Below, one piece after another: positions 60,230-64,000 of a DNA stretch of 64,000 nt. Origin of the DNA: Azadirachta indica (Eukaryota; Streptophyta; Magnoliopsida; Sapindales; Meliaceae); assembly GCA_022749755.1 (NCBI GenBank), contig CM040440.1, positions 7,799,269 to 7,863,268 on the forward strand. The letters run 5' to 3'. Each line of letters starts with the position of its first letter. Position 1 is the first letter of the stretch. The translations under genes were made by a program, and so were the position numbers. The notes under the pieces are model-generated. The model was not told the DNA's origin. It saw nothing but the letters and a program-made list of their open reading frames with translations, and did no database searches.

Positions 60230-61831
60230 ATTACAAAATTTTGATATCATGATTCATACTTGTAAATTAAAAAAAAAAAATTGCATTATTTTACAGATAG
60301 AAAATTAATACAGAACTTGTTTCTATGATATTTTTGCCTTCCCTCTATCTCAAAAGAATATTCTTTTATTGCTTAGATGTTTGGCATATGAAACTTGATT
60401 TTTAACAACTTGCAGGTCAAACAAGCATTCTACCATTAGTGTTTCTTTCTGAATTTTTTTCAATAAAAATTTTCATCTCCTGAGTAATAGATATCCCTTT
60501 AGGTTGAACCTTGAAAGTCGTAGGTAAAAATAAATAAATAAAACGGATGCACAAGTTGAACTTTAAACCACAGCTTTTCTTTCTTCCATTAAAATATGGA
60601 CCATTGGCTCAATGATTAGAAACATCATAGAGATTCCGCTTTTAGGTTTTGGCAAATTGTATGCAATTCTGAAGGTGTAAGGATTCCAATTGTCTCCTTG
60701 CAGATGATTGAATACCATCTATCAATTAATGAGATTCACATGGTATTCTCAATTATCTCACCCTTTTTGTCTTTGAATTCGGGACAATTCTTCAGCTTAT
60801 ACACGTACTCAACTCATAATACTTGCTAACATGGAAAGTCCACAAGACATGGACCTTCCTTCATCTTGCGCAATCATCTACTTATTAGCACCATTATTAT
60901 AATTTTTTCTTTATGAAATAATCTTTAGAAACCTAATTCACATAATTTAGTGACATGCACAATTACATGAACTGTTATGCAAAATCAAGCAATCAAGCAA
61001 TCAAGCAATCAAGCAAATAGAAAATATAAGAAACAAAAAATAACACCAAATTTATGTGAAAAATCTCTAAAAATTTTAGAGAAAAATCATGTGAGAGAGA
61101 GACGGATTTCATTAGATGAAGATGAAGAAAAGAGAATAGTATAATATTTGTCCTAAATGCCCAAATATATATTTTGAATTTTGAATCGGATTCAAATTAC
61201 ACTCGGGTCAGATTAGGCCAATACAATAATCGAACCCATATAACATATATATATATATATATATATTAAATAGGCAGGGGCGTTGTCCCCTAGCCCCCAA
61301 CAAGGGGCGTTTCATGATCTTGCATTTTTTACGAACTCTCCGGAGAGCTTAACCCCCAATTAAATCAATATACCCCAATATACTGTATTGATTATCAAAT
61401 ATGGGCCACAAATTCTACATGAACCAAATAATCAGTTAAATTCCAATGGTAAAGATGGTAAAAAATACGACATTTAAGTGCCAAGTCATTCAGATTAAAA
61501 CATTTGCGCAAGTTTACAAACAACGCATAGGATAATCTATTAGATGCATGCTTGAGAACGCACAAGCTGTTACTCCAGGAACAACAAAATTCATAACATA
61601 TGCTTGTTTTGAAGAATCGCAAATATTTTGTTGGTGGACAGGCATGGTGCAAGATTTACATTATGTAATGGAATCGATATATATTCATGAACAGACAAGC
61701 AAATTATTCAGATATTGATTAGGAAATTTCCCAGATGATGAAATTGAGGACCTTCCGTTTTTTTTTTTTTTTCATTTTATTGTTAGATATGTGGCATATA
61801 AACCTCCACGAGTGTACAATAGCACATACGG
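60230..61831. repeat. Type I downstream spacer (copy G), interrupted by a solo LTR
   Basis: Matches the spacers after A and D on both sides of the inserted element, including gatgtttggcatatgaaac before it and caaataatcagttaaattcc and agatgcatgcttgagaac after it. A (caagcaat)n-like short repeat at about 60986-61014 lies just inside the element. Confidence 0.75.
60973..61419. mobile_element. Solo LTR, 447 bp, in the G-H spacer
   Basis: Begins TGTTATGC and ends TTCTACA (TG...CA), flanked by a perfect 5-bp duplication, tgaac (60968-60972 and 61420-61424). The equivalent spacers after copies A and D read through atatgaaccaaataatcg with no insert, giving a clear empty-site comparison. The interior holds a (ta)n run (about 61243-61266) and a GC-rich stretch, ggcaggggcgttgtccccta. 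There is no coding region. The size suggests a copia-type LTR, but this is inference. Confidence 0.85.
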
Positions 61832-62290
61832 AGGCAAGCCAAGTTGGATATGATTCTTCTGCATCGTACAATAGTAGACAGATAGAGTCGACTCCATGCA
61901 TGCATTGCATATTTTACATTTTATTTTATGATAAAAGATTTTATTAACAGTAATATATAAGAATGCCATGTGTTTCTTACAGGAAGCCAAGCTAAACTGG
62001 ATTAGCCTTCCTTGTAAACTTGTTGAGTGGACATAGCCAATGCCATTAGTGCATTGCTTATTTTAAGGATCAATTAGCAAACACCAATTTCTATATATAT
62101 TACTTGATTATGTGAGGAGGCTATGGTGATTTTAAAGCCAAAAAATAACATGTGGAGCCAGTGGGTGGAGACAATGCATAAAAGTAGGTGATATAATGTC
62201 TAGATCCACATCAAAATCATGTTACTATTTGATAATTGTTTAAGGAGGCTGAGATTCTTGTTGTTCCCTCATCTCATGATATATAAATTG
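61832..62290 (+). promoter_or_regulatory. Paired upstream modules and TATA region of copy H (type II)
   Basis: Module 1 starts ggaggcaagccaagttgg near 61832 and contains CATGCATG (61895-61902). Module 2 starts ggaagccaagctaaactgg near 61981 and contains caatgccattagtgcattgc. TATA-type atataaattg at 62281-62290, about 105 bp before the ATG. Confidence 0.68.
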
Positions 62291-62389
62291 GGCATATGGC
62301 AACCAAATGAAGGCAAAGAGCAAGTTTCAATTTTGACAATCAACTTCTAGCTTTCTCATTCACAACAAAGAAAAACAAAAAAAAAAAAA

Positions 62390-63225
62390 ATGGCTGCCTC
62401 TTTCCATACTCGCACAAATAGTTTGCCCTCTAGATCACACCCACTCACTTCACAAGTTGATCAATATTTGAGCATATTAAGTTCTTCTCAATCTGCTTCC
62501 ATTTTATCAATAAACGGCCTTCAAGATTTGCACGATGCTGTTAACAAAATGCTTCAATTGCAGCTTGTGCAACAAGCTTTAGCCCAAGGCCATCAGATGA
62601 AACTGGTCGATGAGCTAATCAATGGATCTCTGAGGAATTTGGATATCTGTAGCAGTGCTCAAAATGCGTTGCTTCAGACAAAGGAATCGCTACAAGAACT
62701 TCAATCAGTTTTGCGCAGAAGAAGGGGGGATGAAACTGAACTTTCAAGTGAGATTAAGAAATATTTGGCCTCTAGGAAGGTAGTGAAAAAGGCAATCCGT
62801 AAATCTTTGGGGAATTTGAAAGGGATGGAAAATAAATCCTCCTCCCAGATCAATGAGGAACATGTTAGCATGTTAAAAGAAGTAGAAGCAGTCACTTTTT
62901 TGCATTTGCATCCATTTTGTCCCTCATCTCAGGGCCAAAGACTCCATCAAAGCTTAAAGGATTTTCATTGGTTTCCAAGATAATTAGCCCCAAAAGAATG
63001 GCATGCGAGGAAAACCAAACAGAATTGAATGAGTTTGAGAAGGTGGATGCAGCATTATCTACACTTCTTAGCCACAGGACAATCAAATCTGAAAACATTT
63101 TGCTTGTGCAAGACCAGCTTAAAGAACTGGAGTGCTGCATTCAAGATCTTGAAGAAGGCCTAGAATCCTTGTCTAGGCGCTTGATCAAATCTAGAGTGTC
63201 TCTTCTCAACATCCTCAACAATTAG
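62390..63225 (+). pseudogene. DUF241 copy H (type II), one frameshift
   Basis: Starts MAASFHTRTNSLPSRSHPL and runs as a good type II protein through QDLHDAVNKMLQLQLVQQAL and SVLRRRRGDETELSSEIKKY to EVEAVTF. There one base is missing in a T run (about 62895-62901; paralogues read acctttgctgca, here acttttttgca). The frame then reads LHLHPFCPSSQGQRL and stops at 62983 after 197 codons. The original frame resumes as SLISGPKTPSKLKGF and ends normally with SLLNILNN at 63225. It shares the LLSH insertion in ALSTLLSHRTIKSE with copy E. The lesion is in a homopolymer, so error is possible. Confidence 0.85.
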
Positions 63226-64000
63226 ATTACAAAATTTTGATGTTCTCATACTTGTAAATGAATCAATTATACTTGTATATCTCTTCATAGAAAATTATAT
63301 GCAGAAAAGCAGATTGTTTCTGTGATATTTCATCTCTTCTCTATCTGCCTTTGCTTTTGCTTTTACTGCTCAGATGTGCGTAGATGATACTTGATTTCTA
63401 ATTCTCTTGCACATGAAGCCAGCATTCCACCGCGAGCATTTCTCAAGTTTTGTCAATTTTTTACCACTTGCGTGAATCAACTCAATATCCATATGGATTA
63501 AACCTTCTCATAGGTAAAAATAAATAAAATTAATTAATTAATTAAAATAAACTTTAGATGCTTCAGAAATTTTATTTTCAAATTATCACATGTTCAGGTA
63601 TTTAATTAAATTGTTTGCATTTGTAAAGTAGATATCAGAGTTGTCAAGATTCCAATTGTCTCTTGGTAGATCATTGAATATTACCAAGCAATGAGATTCA
63701 CTTGGTAGACTCAATTCTCACAAGCTTTCATGAACTCAAAACATGTTGGATATCTATTATGAAAAGTCATGTAAGTGTACTACATTGCATTTCAAATCGG
63801 TTTAATATGTTGAAGATAATATATATTTATTGAAATAATTAATCATAACTTTGATACAATTATTTATGCTGCCTTGATGGATATACACGAGCCTTCTCAT
63901 TGTATATTTTACAGGATTTAGAGACTTGTGATGATCAATATCCACCCCAATATGTATTTAAATTAATACCCACCTGCAAAGAATCACTCGAGGGTTGCAA
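63226..64000. repeat. Type II downstream spacer (copy H), to window end
   Basis: Collinear with the spacer after copy E. The window ends at cactcgagggttgcaa, equivalent to about 56582 in the E spacer, which lies 270 bp before stub F. No gene within the window. Confidence 0.75.

Noticed and set aside
60986..61014. Short regular repeat (caatcaag-like) considered as a CRISPR-like or regulatory array
   Set aside because: Four short direct units without spacers inside an LTR in a plant nuclear genome; an ordinary microsatellite.

Overview
The window is nuclear DNA from a flowering plant, almost certainly a eudicot. Genes are split by short GT-AG introns, spacers are very AT-rich, and the proteins are plant families (VQ-motif proteins, a THH1/TOM1/TOM3 protein, a plastid-targeted protein, DUF241 proteins). 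LTR-retrotransposon and Mutator-type remnants lie between genes. A woody rosid such as Citrus is a guess from protein flavour only; I ran no search.

Layout. 1-4841 (minus): the first 277 codons of a TOM1-like seven-helix membrane protein, running off the left edge. 5.2-10.5 kb: AT-rich spacer with a 130-bp tandem duplication and a Pack-MULE-like element (9245-10445) carrying a kinesin-13 fragment. 10889-11101: a 70-residue membrane protein. 12350-16920: COG5 in three exons. 19017-19652 and 22066-22689: two tandem VQ-motif genes, with a degraded 25S rRNA fragment between them. 26256-27891: a cytochrome b561-domain protein with a GC-AG intron. 29388-30582 (minus): a predicted plastid membrane protein. 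32467-35044: a class-3-type lipase/esterase.

35-64 kb is a rearranged repeat domain. The lipase tail and its downstream flank were copied about 22 kb away. A solo LTR sits in the first copy of this flank and a degraded Ty3/gypsy remnant lies beyond it. From 44.7 kb to the window end is a tandem array of eight DUF241-related copies (called A-H here). Two subtypes largely alternate (I: A, D, G; II: B, C body, E, H), plus a short third type (F). Only copy B (47216-48037) reads through intact. A, G and H each carry a 1-nt frameshift, D carries two, E has stops and deletions, C is a chimera of a type I promoter and a type II body, and F is a 5' stub. Seven copies are preceded by the same pair of roughly 100-bp upstream modules and an A/T-only TATA region.

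The housekeeping genes (COG5, TOM1-like, b561, plastid protein, lipase) show no functional linkage; the order looks like ordinary plant gene order. I found no CRISPR, tRNA gene or operon-like system. The least explained structure is the DUF241 array with its conserved paired upstream modules.
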